A DNA stretch of 64,000 bases. It comes from Streptomyces sp. NBC_01428. Its GTDB lineage: Bacteria > Actinomycetota > Actinomycetes > Streptomycetales > Streptomycetaceae. Positions 55,247-64,000 of the stretch are shown piece by piece. The notes under the pieces were generated by a model, which made no database searches, was not told the origin of the DNA, and saw only the letters and a program-made list of their open reading frames with translations. Numbering within the stretch: the stretch's first letter is position 1; each line of letters begins with the position of its first letter. The stretch is from contig NZ_CP109499.1 of NCBI RefSeq assembly GCF_036231965.1, positions 62,001 to 126,000 of the forward strand. The letters run 5' to 3'. The position numbers were made by a program, and so were the translations under genes.

Positions 55247-57021
55247 ATGCCCCCGCCGGCCACGGCACCACCCTGGACACCCCGCCCGTACAGGGTGATC
55301 CGGCGGGCCCCCCGGCCGTGCACGGCGCCCCGGCAGACGGCCACGCGGAAACAGACCGCCACAGCCCCACAGGGACTCCGGCCGCTCACGGGCACACGTA
55401 CGGCGGCCCTACCGGCCTCCCGGCCAGCCGTAGCGCCATGCCGGGCATCCAGGCCGGGCACAGCGCCATGCCGGGCCTCCCGGCCGGGCGCAGGACCGCG
55501 GCGGGCGTCCCGGCCGGGGGCAGGGACGCGCCGGGAGTCCGGGCCGGGGACGGCGGGGCGGCGGATGACCCGGCCGGGCCCGGTCACGGCATCCCGGCGG
55601 CGGGGCATGGCGTCCCGGCGGGGGTGCGGGCCGCCGGGCAGGGGGCCGGTCATGGGTATGGCGGACCAGGCCCGGTGGACGGTGGGGGCGGTGCGGGCGG
55701 GCGGCTCGTGGCGGGCGCCGGGCGGGTGACGGTGAGCGAGTTCCGGCTGCTGGGCCCGGTCACCGTGTGCGACACGGCGGGAGGGGTCATCGCGCCCAGC
55801 GGTCCCAAACAGCGGGCGCTGCTGGCCACGCTGGTCCTGCACGCGGGGCAACTGCTGTCCGTGGACCGCCTGGTGGAGGAGTTGTGGGGCAGTGCGCCGC
55901 CGGCGAACGCCTCCAACGCCCTGCAGGCCCACGTCGCCCGGCTGCGCCGTCTGCTGCCCGCGCCGGGACATGAGTGGATCAGTACCCTGCCCACCGGCTA
56001 CCTGCTGGCCCCCGGCCGTGCCTCGACCGACGTGGCCCGCTTCACCCGCCTGTCCGGCCAGGGCCGCGCCGCCCTGCCCCACGACCCCGGCCAGGCGGCA
56101 CAGCTCCTGCAGCGCGCCCTGTCACTGTGGCGGGGCCCGGCCCTGCAGGACAGCCGCCACGGCCCGCTGTGCACGGCGGAGGCCGACCGTCTCGAGGAAC
56201 AGCGCCTGACCGCTCTGGAAGCCCTCTACGAGGCGAGCCTGCAGTGCGGGCGCTCCACCGGCATCACCGCCGGCCTGGAACGCCTGAGCGCGGATCATCC
56301 ACTGCGCGAACGGTTCTACGACCTGCTCATGCTCGCCCTGTACCGGGGCGGCCGGCAGGCGGAGGCCCTGGGCGTCTACGAACGCGCGCGCCGCCACCTG
56401 ATCACCACCCTGGGCATCGAGCCCGGCCCGGCTCTGCGCGCCCGCCTGGAAGCGATCCTCAACCACTGCCCCACCCTGACCCCACCCCCGCACCAGACCC
56501 CGCCCCCGTCCCCGTCCCTGCACCAACGCCCCTCCCCCACCGGCCGATCACACCCCTCAGGCCCTGGCCGTCCCCCGGGCCCGGCCAGGTCCAGGGGAGA
56601 CCGGACGGACCCGATGGCGCTCCCGGCGCCGGCCTGCGCCGCGGATCCGCCGGCCCTGTCACCTCTGACGGGTCCTGCGGCTTCCGCAACTTCGGCGGGC
56701 ATGACGGGTCCGGTGGCATCGGCGGGCCTGACGGGTCCGGGGGCTTCGGTAGGCGTTCCGGCGGGTTCTCCAGGCGGAGCCGGGCTGGTGGCGCCGGCGG
56801 CGGGAGCGGGTTGCTCGGACGTGACGGGCTCCGCGGGCCCGACGGGCTCTGTGGATCTGACGGACCTGGGAGGTTCGGCCGGGTTCGCAGATCCGGCCGG
56901 TGTAGCGGGTTCTGCCGATCTGGCGGGCGAGTTGGCGCACCTGCGGGCCCGGATCGAGGAACTGGCGCGCGATCAGCAGGACTTGCTCCGCAGGATCCAG
57001 CGGGAGCAGGCCGTCCACTAA
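55243..57021 (+). CDS. SARP-family regulator with low-complexity N- and C-terminal extensions, copy 2
   Basis: Up to 592 aa. The SARP core (VSEFRLLGPVTV, KQRALLATLVLHAGQLLSVDRL, ALQAHVARLRRLLP, then the activation domain to LGIEPGPALRARLEAIL) starts near residue 163. Before it is a Gly/Ala/Pro stretch with PGxPAG-like repeats; after it a Pro-rich and then Ala/Gly/Ser-rich tail, ending in a coiled-coil-like helix (LAHLRARIEELARDQQDLLR). GTG 55243 overlaps the thioesterase stop, which favours the long form; GTG 55726 just before the core is the alternative. The terminal helix may mediate dimerisation. Confidence 0.85.
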   Translation: MNAPAGHGTTLDTPPVQGDPAGPPAVHGAPADGHAETDRHSPTGTPAAHGHTYGGPTGLPASRSAMPGIQAGHSAMPGLPAGRRTAAGVPAGGRDAPGVRAGDGGAADDPAGPGHGIPAAGHGVPAGVRAAGQGAGHGYGGPGPVDGGGGAGGRLVAGAGRVTVSEFRLLGPVTVCDTAGGVIAPSGPKQRALLATLVLHAGQLLSVDRLVEELWGSAPPANASNALQAHVARLRRLLPAPGHEWISTLPTGYLLAPGRASTDVARFTRLSGQGRAALPHDPGQAAQLLQRALSLWRGPALQDSRHGPLCTAEADRLEEQRLTALEALYEASLQCGRSTGITAGLERLSADHPLRERFYDLLMLALYRGGRQAEALGVYERARRHLITTLGIEPGPALRARLEAILNHCPTLTPPPHQTPPPSPSLHQRPSPTGRSHPSGPGRPPGPARSRGDRTDPMALPAPACAADPPALSPLTGPAASATSAGMTGPVASAGLTGPGASVGVPAGSPGGAGLVAPAAGAGCSDVTGSAGPTGSVDLTDLGGSAGFADPAGVAGSADLAGELAHLRARIEELARDQQDLLRRIQREQAVH

Positions 57022-57791
57022 CCCGACGGCCGGTCACCACCCGGCCACGACAGGCCCGGTCGGACAGACGGCGCGCGCCTACGAGCGGCCCCGGCACCCG
57101 CACGGCGCACAGGGGACGGGCGCTCGACGGACCGTCAGGGGAATACCGGCGGGAGCGTGATGGGCTCGCCCCGGCCCCGGCCCCAGCCCCAGCCCTGGCC
57201 CCGGACAGGCGGAGCCGTTGCGCCGCAAGCACAGGACAGGACAGGACAGGACAGACAACAGAAGAGACAGGCGGCGGGCACCGGCAGGCCCCGACGGACA
57301 TGCGCTCTGCACACACATCAGGGCTGAGGCCGGATCAGACGGGCAACGGGGTCTGCCGGTCCCCCGGGCCTGCCGGTTGGGGACCTGCGGAACGTGCCGG
57401 TCTGCAGGTCCGCGGGAGCTGCAGGTCTGCGGGAGATACAGGTCTGCGGGAGCTGCAGGCCTGCGGAGGCTGTTGGTCCGCCGGACCTACCGGTCCGCAA
57501 GTCAGTGGTCAGGGCCTGCTGGTCTGCTGGTCTGCTGGTCTGCGAGGGGCTGGCGGTCTGCCGGGTCTGCTGAACCTGCCTATCTGTGGGGGCTGTTGGT
57601 CTGGGGCTGGGCGGCTGGGCGGCTGGGCGGCTGGGCGCAGCGCGGCGCCCCGCCTGTCCGGGGCCGGTCTGCGGCGCCTGGGGAGGGGGCGGGGCGAGGG
57701 CTGTAGGCAGTGGTGGGGAGAGGTGGGGGCGGGTGGGCCGGATGGCCGGAGCCGGTGCACGGGCGGAGAAGCTGTCGGGGCGGCGGGTTTG
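57022..57791. repeat. 770-bp convergent gap with several tandem repeats
   Basis: No gene. It holds AGGAC pentamers (57230-57254), a unit around GCAGGTCTGCGGGAG repeated four to five times (57405-57475), CTGGTCTG repeats (57518-57545) and GGCTGGGC repeats (57610-57640). Short repeats of this kind between convergent genes look like slippage products. Confidence 0.75.
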
Positions 57792-58682
57792 TCAGTCGAC
57801 GCGTACGAGGCGGTCGCGGGAGGCGCCGGCCAGGGCTTCGGGCCGCAGGACGCGGGCGGCGGGGGCGGGTGCCTCGGAGGTCTCCAGGATGGCCCGCTGC
57901 AGCCGGCGCAGTCCCGCGGAGGGCTCCAGGCCCAGATCGCGGACCAGTGCCTGACGCAGCCGCTGATACACGCTCAACGCCTCGCCGCGGCGCCCGGAAC
58001 GGTGCAGGGCCAGCATGAACTGGCCGTGCAGGTTCTCGTGCGTGCGATAGCGGCTCACCAGCACCGTCAGCTCGCCCAGCAGTTCACGGTGGCGGCCCAG
58101 CCGAAGGTCCGCCTCGATGCGCTGGTACAGGGCGCACAGCCGGGTCTCCTCCAGGCGGCGGACCTCCATCTCCAGCTGTGCGCCGGTCTGCACGTCCGCG
58201 AGCGCCGATCCGCTCCACAGGGACAGTGCCTCACGCAGCAGCCGGGCCGCGCCCGCGAAGTCCTCCGCGTCCATGGCCCGATAGCCCATCCCCGCCAGGC
58301 GCTCGAACTTCTGCACGTCGCTCGAACCGCCGCCACCGCGCAGCAGATAGCCGCCCGGCGCCGTCACCAGCACATCCTTCGCCGACACCGACACCGACAC
58401 CATGTCCTGCGAGGCGGGCTCGAGTTCCGCGGAACGGGCCGCGCCCGCCTGGAGAGCCGCTCCGATCAGTTCCCGCAACTGCAGAATGTAGGTCTGCAGC
58501 GTGGTCCGCGCCGAACGCGGCGGCCGCTGGCCCCACAACTCCTCGATCAACAGGTCGACCGGCAGCACCCGGTCCACATGCAAGGCCAGCAACGCGAGCA
58601 CTTTGCGCGGCTTGGGCGCCGTCGGCATCACCGCGACCCCGTTCACCCGCACACCCAACGGACCCAGAACATCGATATCCAC
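57792..58682 (-). CDS. SARP-family transcriptional activator, copy 3
   Basis: 296 aa. DNA-binding domain (IDVLGPLGVRVNGVAV, KPRKVLALLALHVDRVLPVDLLIEELWG, LQTYILQLRELIG, LVTAPGGYLL) and activation domain (MDAEDFAGAARLLREALSLWSG to RSGRRGEALSVYQRLRQALV). GTG 58682 has AGGGGG upstream. A longer frame exists but lacks a ribosome site. It is preceded, 52 bp upstream, by a butyrolactone-receptor-type site (58734-58752), so it is probably the SARP under direct signal control. Confidence 0.93.
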   Translation of the reverse strand: MDIDVLGPLGVRVNGVAVMPTAPKPRKVLALLALHVDRVLPVDLLIEELWGQRPPRSARTTLQTYILQLRELIGAALQAGAARSAELEPASQDMVSVSVSAKDVLVTAPGGYLLRGGGGSSDVQKFERLAGMGYRAMDAEDFAGAARLLREALSLWSGSALADVQTGAQLEMEVRRLEETRLCALYQRIEADLRLGRHRELLGELTVLVSRYRTHENLHGQFMLALHRSGRRGEALSVYQRLRQALVRDLGLEPSAGLRRLQRAILETSEAPAPAARVLRPEALAGASRDRLVRVD

Positions 58683-58733
58683 GCCGTATCCCCCTGCTCG
58701 TGTGTGGCCTGCATCTCCAGGCAACCCCAGTAA

Positions 58734-58752
58734 AAAACCAGCACTCCGGTTT
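58734..58752. promoter_or_regulatory. ARE (butyrolactone-receptor site) before the SARP gene
   Basis: On the minus strand AAACCG-GAGT-GCTGGTTTT, the same outline as AAACCG-CCAC-GCTGGTTTT at 60103-60121. Half-sites AAACC and GGTTT are typical of ArpA/ScbR-family targets. Confidence 0.65.
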
Positions 58753-60102
58753 GTCAATACCAGACCGGCCATGCTGTTTCTTTACCCTCCCATCCATTCC
58801 TCGAGCACCCCTAAAGCCGCAGGGGATCGACCCCCAAGCGCCACAAACCCCCTCACCACCAGCACGATTACCGCCATACGCGACGAAAGCCCCGCCGTCG
58901 TATGGCAGTTCTCGAGGGAACCCGGATCTCCAGGGCCTCAATAAACAGCCAACGCGGTCTGTTAGGGGGTCGGGCTCGACCTCACCCCCACACCCCATCG
59001 CACCAGCCCCCGGCCGACCGGAACGCGCCAATCCGCCCCCACCACCTGGCAGTCCGCCCTCCCCACGCCCCCGGCGCGCAGCCGCAACGCAGCACCGGCC
59101 GGCCCGCCAACCCGGCACGACCCACCACACACCGCCCCGACCGACCACCTGGCCGCCTGGCCGCCCGGCGCACGGTCCCCGGAGCCCAACGCCGCTCGCC
59201 GACGGCCTCTCGGCGGTTGCCGGTTGCCGGACAGGGGTCGCCGCGAACGGCGGTACGGGACACGGGAGACAGTGCCTGCCGGCGCCGTGTTCGCGTCTCA
59301 CGCGCGGACACCCCTGCCGCCGAGCCGAACCGAACCGGACCGGCCCGGCGAGGACCACGGACAGGGAGCAAGCCACTCGCTCCCGTCGGCCGCCCCACCT
59401 TCCGCGCTTCGGGACCCGCCCCGCGCCCCGCGCCCGGACACGTCAACGCCGGACCCGGCGGGAGCGGGGCGAGGCAGACCGACCGGGCACCACCCGTTCC
59501 CCGCGCCGCTCTTGGCCAGTCGCCGCCCATCCTCACGGTGCAGTCGACGCTCAGGCCCGAACCGCCGCACCCGGGGCCCTCTGATCCGACCCGAGCACGC
59601 AGCCGCCGCAGTCAGGCTGTGGCGGCGGCCGCAGGGCAGGGCGCCACAGCTGCCAGTGGACGCGCCAGGCGGACGCGGCAGCGGACTGCGCGAGTGCGGC
59701 AGCGGGCTGCGTGGGTGCGGGGCTGCAAAGTACATGCTGCGCTTTTGCCGTAACTCGGGCGCGAAACCGGAGAGTTGGTCTTGACGCGTTCTTAACGGCG
59801 CCTCGGTGCGGTGGAGATGACGCCACAGCCGACCCGAGGACGCGGACAAGGGTGGCGGCCCCGGCGGGACCGGTTGCGCAGGGGGCGGCCGGGCGCCGGA
59901 CGGTGTCCGCCCTTCGGCAGGAAAAGGGGAGGCCGCCCGGGCCGGCTCCCCGGCCGGCGGACCTCTCTTGCGGGGCCGTGCCACCCGCGCCGGTTCGGAC
60001 TGCCGGGAGGTCTGGGATCATGGCCGGGCAGCACATTGGGGGATGTGGCTCCTGCGGGGGCGGTCCGGTGCGAACCGGCCGTCCTCTTCCCTTCCAGCAA
60101 AG
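58753..60102. other. 1.35-kb stretch without a convincing gene
   Basis: Frames are Pro/Arg-rich on one strand and Gly/Arg-rich on the other, no family recognised, no RNA gene seen. The left 150 bases are A/T-richer and probably hold the SARP promoter. Confidence 0.5.
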
Positions 60103-60121
60103 AAACCGCCACGCTGGTTTT
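60103..60121. promoter_or_regulatory. ARE before the TetR receptor gene
   Basis: AAACCGCCACGCTGGTTTT lies 46 bp upstream of the receptor start, the usual place for autoregulation by a butyrolactone receptor. Confidence 0.65.
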
Positions 60122-60167
60122 ATAGTTACCTGCACCGTGCAGCAGCCTTCCCCGAGGAGTCCCCCGC

Positions 60168-60788
60168 ATGAAGCAGCAACGTGCCGTCCGCACCCGTGAC
60201 GCGCTCATCCGCTCCGCGGCCGAGACGTTCGAGAGCCGCGGCTACGTCCAGGCGAAGCTCGCGGAGATCAGCTCCCGTGCCGGGGTGAGCGCGGGCGCCC
60301 TGCACTTCCACTTCCCGAACAAGGCAGCGGTGGCCGCCACCGTCGAGTCCACCGCGGCCGCCACCCTGCGCCGCGCGGCCCGGGCGGCGCAGTTGCCGGG
60401 CATGAACCCCCTGCAGCGCCTCACCGCCGCCTCCCACGCGCTGGCCGCGGTCCTGCAGGCCGACGTCGTGGCGCGGGCGGGTTTCCATCTCAGCTGCCAG
60501 AGACGGCACCGCACGGGAACGGACCTGCGCGCCGAATGGCACACCTGGGTCGGCCGGCAACTGGCCGAGGCCGAATCACAGGGACTGCTCGCCGAGCACG
60601 TGCGGGCCCACGATGTCGCGGTCGCGGTCACCGCGGCGACCACCGGCATCGAAGCCATGGCCGGCAGCGACCCGCAATGGCTCTCCCCCGCCGCACTGAG
60701 CCGGTTCTGGCACTTCCTCCTGCCCTGCCTCACCCGGCCCGAAGCACTGGCCACACTCCACAACGATCCACAAACACGCACCGCCTGA
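60168..60788 (+). CDS. Gamma-butyrolactone receptor-type TetR repressor
   Basis: 206 aa. N-terminal HTH typical of ArpA/ScbR/BarA (RAVRTRDALIRSAAETFESR, KLAEISSRAGVSAGALHFHF) and a matching ligand domain with conserved Trp in RAEWHTWVGRQL. ATG 60168 follows GAGGAG. An ARE lies just upstream and an AfsA gene 2.3 kb downstream, so this is either the true receptor or a pseudo-receptor that senses antibiotics. Length and overall shape fit either. Confidence 0.9.
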   Translation: MKQQRAVRTRDALIRSAAETFESRGYVQAKLAEISSRAGVSAGALHFHFPNKAAVAATVESTAAATLRRAARAAQLPGMNPLQRLTAASHALAAVLQADVVARAGFHLSCQRRHRTGTDLRAEWHTWVGRQLAEAESQGLLAEHVRAHDVAVAVTAATTGIEAMAGSDPQWLSPAALSRFWHFLLPCLTRPEALATLHNDPQTRTA

Positions 60789-60800
60789 CACCCCACCACC

Positions 60801-60968
60801 CGGCACCCGGCACCCGGCACCCGGCACCTGGCACCTGGCACCTGGCACAACCCAGACTCGACGCGGCCCCCGCGCCACGGGTCGGCGGGTCGGCCGGTCG
60901 GCCGGTCGGCGGGTCGGCCGGTCGGCGGGTCGGCGGGTCGGCGGGTCGGCGGGTCGGCGGGTCGGCGG
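60801..60968. repeat. Two short-unit tandem repeats between the TetR genes
   Basis: CGGCACC/TGGCACC 7-mers (60801-60848) and about ten contiguous 8-mers GTCGGCGG/GTCGGCCG (about 60889-60968). They lie in the 864-bp gap (60789-61652) between convergent genes, which holds no convincing gene. Confidence 0.85.
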
Positions 60969-61652
60969 GGCAGGATCGGAGCGCCGGGCCGGCACGCTTT
61001 CGCCCACATCCCTTCGCGTGGCAGAGGCACACGCACCACCGCAGCAGACGGCCCCCGGGCGGCGTGTCCCTTGCCCCCGAACGCCTGGGGCAAGGCAGGG
61101 GAAGAGGCAGGAGCCGGGGCGGCACCCCGCCGCTGCCCTCACCGGGGGGAGCAGCGCACCGCCACCGGGCCGCCCCGGCGAGAGAGCGGTTGTCGGCGCG
61201 CACCATCACCGCCCGGCCCCGCGGGGGCCCGGCCCACCGCCACCGCCACGCCACCGCCACGCTGCGGCTGCCGCTGCCGCTGCCGGTGAGTCTCGGGGCG
61301 GTCGGCGTCACCGCCGCCGAACTGGCCCCGGTACAGGGATGGCCGGCGCGCGCCATGACGGCCCGGCTCCGCCGGGGGCAGAGTCCGGGCCGCTGCCGCA
61401 CCAGCGGCCCGGCCCGGGGGACGGGGGGCAGCCCACCGCCGCCACTGCTCGTCCGGGACAGCCCACGGCCACCACCGCCCGCTCGCGGGAGGGGGCGGAA
61501 GCGTGTGACCGTGCAACCGCGCCCTCGGGGGCGGGAGTTGCCAGGCGCGGGCCCGCCTTCCGGCCGGTCCCGTCCCGGGGTGAGCGGGAGCGGGGCAGGC
61601 GGGCGCCACCGGTGTCACCGCCCACCCCTCGAACTCGCGCCGGGGGTGGGGG

Positions 61653-62579
61653 TCAGTGCGCTGCCGGTGATCCGTCCGGGTGCAGGGCTTCGCGGGCCGG
61701 GGGCGGGACGAGGGCGGGCAGGAGCAGTGTCCAGAAGCGGGTCAGGCGGTGCGGTGCCAGCCACAGCGGATCCTGCGCGCCCAGCACTTCGAAGCCGACC
61801 GTCGCCGCGACCACGACCGCCGCCGCATCTCCCGGCGACACCCCCGGCGCCAGGGCGCCCCGTGTCCCGGCCGCGGCCAGCGTCTCGTGCACCCAGCCGC
61901 TCCACACCCCCCGCAGACTCCCGCCCACTTCCGGCCACCGGCCCGGGCGTTCGCCCCCCGTGCCGCCTTTGCCGGCCACGCGCCCGGCCGGCCCTTCCCC
62001 CACAGGGCGTTCACGCGCCGGACGCTGCCCGCCCGCACGGTCCAGGGCGAATCCCGCGCGCAGCACCACATCGTCGGCAAGACCGCGGACGAGGACGTGC
62101 GTGGTGTCGATGAGCTGCTGCACTTCCCCCACCCGATCCCCCCGCGCCCCACCCGCCGCGGCGGCCGGGCCGCGGGCCGGGGGTGCGGCTGCGCGTTCGC
62201 CCCGCACGCCACGGGCCGCCTGCGTGCGCGCGTCCCCACCCCACCCGCTCCCGCCACCGCCCCCGTTCCGGCTCCCGTCGCCTCCCTCGTTCTCGTTTCC
62301 GCTCCCGCTCCCGTTCCCGGTCGCGTGTCCGTTCGTGTCGGCGGGGGTGGTCGCGGGTGCGCCGGTGATCTGCCGCAGCCGTGACAGGGCGGTGCGGGTG
62401 ACGGCGTCCGCGAGGTCGGCTTTGGTGGCGAAGTGGAAGTAGAGGGCGCCGGCGCTGACCTGCGCCTTCGCGGTGACGGCCGCCAGGGATGTGACCTCCT
62501 GGCCGTCCCGGTCGAAGAGGTCCGCGGCCGCCTCGATGAGTGCCTCGCGGGTGCGCACGGCGCGTTCCTGTCGGGTCAT
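61653..62579 (-). CDS. TetR-family (butyrolactone-receptor-like) regulator with low-complexity insertions
   Basis: 308 aa, against about 215 for the family. The HTH (RAVRTREALIEAAADLFDRD, SLAAVTAKAQVSAGALYFHF) is of the ArpA/ScbR kind. After residue 72 comes a Gly/Asn/Ser-rich stretch of about 60 residues, and a second Gly/Arg/Pro-rich one of about 40 follows LRAGFALD. The last part (WVHETLAAAG, GFEVLGAQDPLWLAPHRLTRFWTLLLPAL) matches the ligand domain. ATG 62579. A pseudo-receptor is likely; the insertions may disturb or alter ligand binding. Divergent from afsA over an ARE-bearing region. Confidence 0.85.
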   Translation of the reverse strand: MTRQERAVRTREALIEAAADLFDRDGQEVTSLAAVTAKAQVSAGALYFHFATKADLADAVTRTALSRLRQITGAPATTPADTNGHATGNGSGSGNENEGGDGSRNGGGGGSGWGGDARTQAARGVRGERAAAPPARGPAAAAGGARGDRVGEVQQLIDTTHVLVRGLADDVVLRAGFALDRAGGQRPARERPVGEGPAGRVAGKGGTGGERPGRWPEVGGSLRGVWSGWVHETLAAAGTRGALAPGVSPGDAAAVVVAATVGFEVLGAQDPLWLAPHRLTRFWTLLLPALVPPPAREALHPDGSPAAH

Positions 62580-62976
62580 CACGGCTCCGTCGATGCACTG
62601 GGAGGGGCCGCGCACACACGCGGTCCAAAGATCATCGGGCCTTGTCCTCGAGAACCGCTCGAGGCCGCCCGGCAACCCCCTACAGACCCCCTCCATCCCC
62701 CGCCCCGCACCGGCCGGGGCAGGAACCGGGCAAACACCCCCGCCCCCAGCCGGCCCGGACGACGCCGGCAGGCATCACCCGCAGCCCGCCCCGGCCGCCC
62801 CGGCCGGCCGGCGCGGACACGCCGGTCAGCAGGCAGCAGCCCATGAGACCGGAAAGGAACACGCGCCCGCCGCCCCGCCCGCGCTAGCGTGGAGCCCGCG
62901 CCCAGCACCCGTTCCGGCCCCACCGGCCGGAAGGACACGCTCCATTTCACGCCAGCCGGCAGTGCACCTTCAACGC

Positions 62977-63005
62977 TAGAAACTAAACCGGTTGGTCTGT
63001 ATGTT
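62977..63005. promoter_or_regulatory. ARE before afsA
   Basis: The minus strand reads ACATACAGACCAACCGGTTT, very like the BarA element (ACATACCAACCGGTT). It lies 64 bp upstream of the afsA start in the 490-bp gap between the divergent TetR gene and afsA; no gene in that gap. Confidence 0.7.
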
Positions 63006-63069
63006 GAGGCATCTGAGGCGCCCGGTCCGGTCCGGCGCATCATCTCGTTGCCACCCAGGGGGATCAGAC

Positions 63070-64000
63070 ATGTCCACGAACACGTTCCACCCCGCAACAG
63101 GCACCTCGCACCGCATAACCGCCGGCCGGCCGCCGGCCGACACCCGGGCCGCCGCACCCGCCCCGCAACGGCTGACCTGCACGGTGCCCAAGGAGTTCGT
63201 CCACCGGGCCGCCCTCGCCGAGGTCCTGCTCACCGGCCGCACCCGCCTCAGCGACAACCGCTTCCAGGTCACCGCCCAGTGGCCCCGCAGCCACAGCTTC
63301 TACACCCCCATCGACGGAACCCACCACGACCCCCTGCTCGCCGCAGAAACGATCAGGCAGGTCGGATTCCTCCTCCCCCACGCCGAGTTCGGCGTCCCCA
63401 TCGGCCACCAGTTCGTCATGCGCACCTTCCACCTGCAGGTCGACCCCGCCCACCTGCACGTCGGCGCGACCCCCGCGGACCTCGACATCGACGTCACCTT
63501 CCACGACGTGCGCACCCGCGGCACCACCCACAGCGCCGCCCGCTACGAAGCCGTCATCCGCCGCGCCGGCCACATCGCCGCCACCGGCAGCTTCACCTAC
63601 ACCTGCATCACCCCCCAGGCCTACCGCCGCCTGCGCGGCAACCACGGCCACCTCCACACCCCCCTCACCGCCCCCCTGCCCCCGCAGAACGTGGGACGCC
63701 TCTCCCCCACCGACGTCGTCCTGTCCCCCACCACCACCCCCAACACCTGGCAACTACGCGTCGACACCCGCCACCCCGTCCTCTTCGACCACCCCGTCGA
63801 CCACGCCCCCGGCATGCTCCTCGCCGAAGCCGCCCGCCAGGCAGCCATCGCCGCCACCGGCACCACCACCCCCCTCATCCCCACCGAAATCCACAGCACC
63901 TACGACCACTACGTCGAACTCGACACCCCCTGCCACATCCACGCCCGCCCCCTCCCCACCACCACCCCCCACCACCACGTCGACATCACCGCCACCCAGA
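63070..64000 (+). CDS. afsA: AfsA/ScbA-type butyrolactone (or butenolide) synthase, 3' end cut by window
   Basis: The frame is open from ATG 63070 to the window edge (310 codons), so the C-terminus is missing. AfsA-family enzymes condense dihydroxyacetone phosphate with a beta-keto acyl-ACP to start the autoregulator. Visible: FVHRAALAEVLLTG, WPRSHSFYTP, the block ETIRQVGFLLPHAEFGVPIG with conserved Glu, and HPVLFDHPVDHAPGML, the start of the second hot-dog repeat. AGGGGG precedes the start. An ARE upstream and two receptor-type TetR genes complete a signalling locus. Confidence 0.93.
   Translation, partial: MSTNTFHPATGTSHRITAGRPPADTRAAAPAPQRLTCTVPKEFVHRAALAEVLLTGRTRLSDNRFQVTAQWPRSHSFYTPIDGTHHDPLLAAETIRQVGFLLPHAEFGVPIGHQFVMRTFHLQVDPAHLHVGATPADLDIDVTFHDVRTRGTTHSAARYEAVIRRAGHIAATGSFTYTCITPQAYRRLRGNHGHLHTPLTAPLPPQNVGRLSPTDVVLSPTTTPNTWQLRVDTRHPVLFDHPVDHAPGMLLAEAARQAAIAATGTTTPLIPTEIHSTYDHYVELDTPCHIHARPLPTTTPHHHVDITATQ

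Noticed and set aside
58902..59753. Possible gene in the gap between SARP 3 and the TetR receptor
   Set aside because: Arg/Pro/Thr-rich frame with equally long frames in other directions and no recognisable domain.

Overview
The base composition (very high G+C), codon use with G/C in third positions, GTG/TTG starts, and the families present (SARP, LmbU, gamma-butyrolactone receptor, AfsA) point to a Streptomyces or close relative. Nearly the whole window reads as one specialised-metabolite cluster: a non-ribosomal peptide rich in piperazic acid (Pip), plus its regulation.

Left part (337-28441). A flavin monooxygenase faces a leftward block: type II thioesterase, three NRPS genes (transcription order 23817->16006, 16002->8249, 6866->2976), a second flavoprotein, a free carrier protein, a free adenylation enzyme, an LmbU-type regulator and an MbtH protein. 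Domains and hand-read specificity codes give: starter (free A + T) -> C-A(Pip)-T-E -> C-A(Gly)-T -> C-A(Pip)-T-E -> C-A(Pip)-T -> C-A(Thr)-T-TE, i.e. X-D-Pip-Gly-D-Pip-Pip-Thr, released by a thioesterase. A TnpB-only IS605-type element sits exactly between the last two NRPS genes. The middle NRPS gene carries a one-base frameshift in a G5 run.

Centre (28442-48539). Here are a 53-aa small ORF, a second type II thioesterase, a secreted serine-hydrolase-like protein without its catalytic residues, a second LmbU-type regulator and the Pip pathway: KtzT-like piperazate synthase and KtzI-like ornithine N-hydroxylase. Ornithine supply genes follow (extra argB behind a short Arg-rich leader ORF, and a dimethylargininase-like enzyme), with an orphan domain resembling the C-terminus of DrrA-type ABC ATPases. 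Next are a phosphopantetheinyl transferase, a ketosynthase-like protein without its cysteine, a tandem carrier protein, a Uma2/XRE pair, and a free condensation-domain protein that carries another apparent frameshift.

Right part (48540-64000). SnoaL-like protein, two-domain aromatase/cyclase-like protein, F420-dependent luciferase-like oxidoreductase, three SARP regulators, a third type II thioesterase with a large low-complexity insertion, two TetR regulators (one a typical gamma-butyrolactone receptor), and an AfsA-type butenolide/butyrolactone synthase that runs off the window end.

Regulatory DNA is unusually legible. A 16-bp palindrome (GTCC-6/8-GGAC type with a CGCCGGCG-like core) recurs seven times in front of operons. 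SARP-like pentamers in 11-bp register precede ktzI, argB, the SnoaL/cyclase pair, the condensation-domain gene and the carrier-protein operon. Butyrolactone-type AREs precede the receptor, one SARP, afsA and perhaps the carrier-protein operon. The likely cascade is AfsA signal -> TetR receptor -> SARPs and LmbU proteins -> NRPS, precursor and tailoring operons. The exact product cannot be named from sequence alone.
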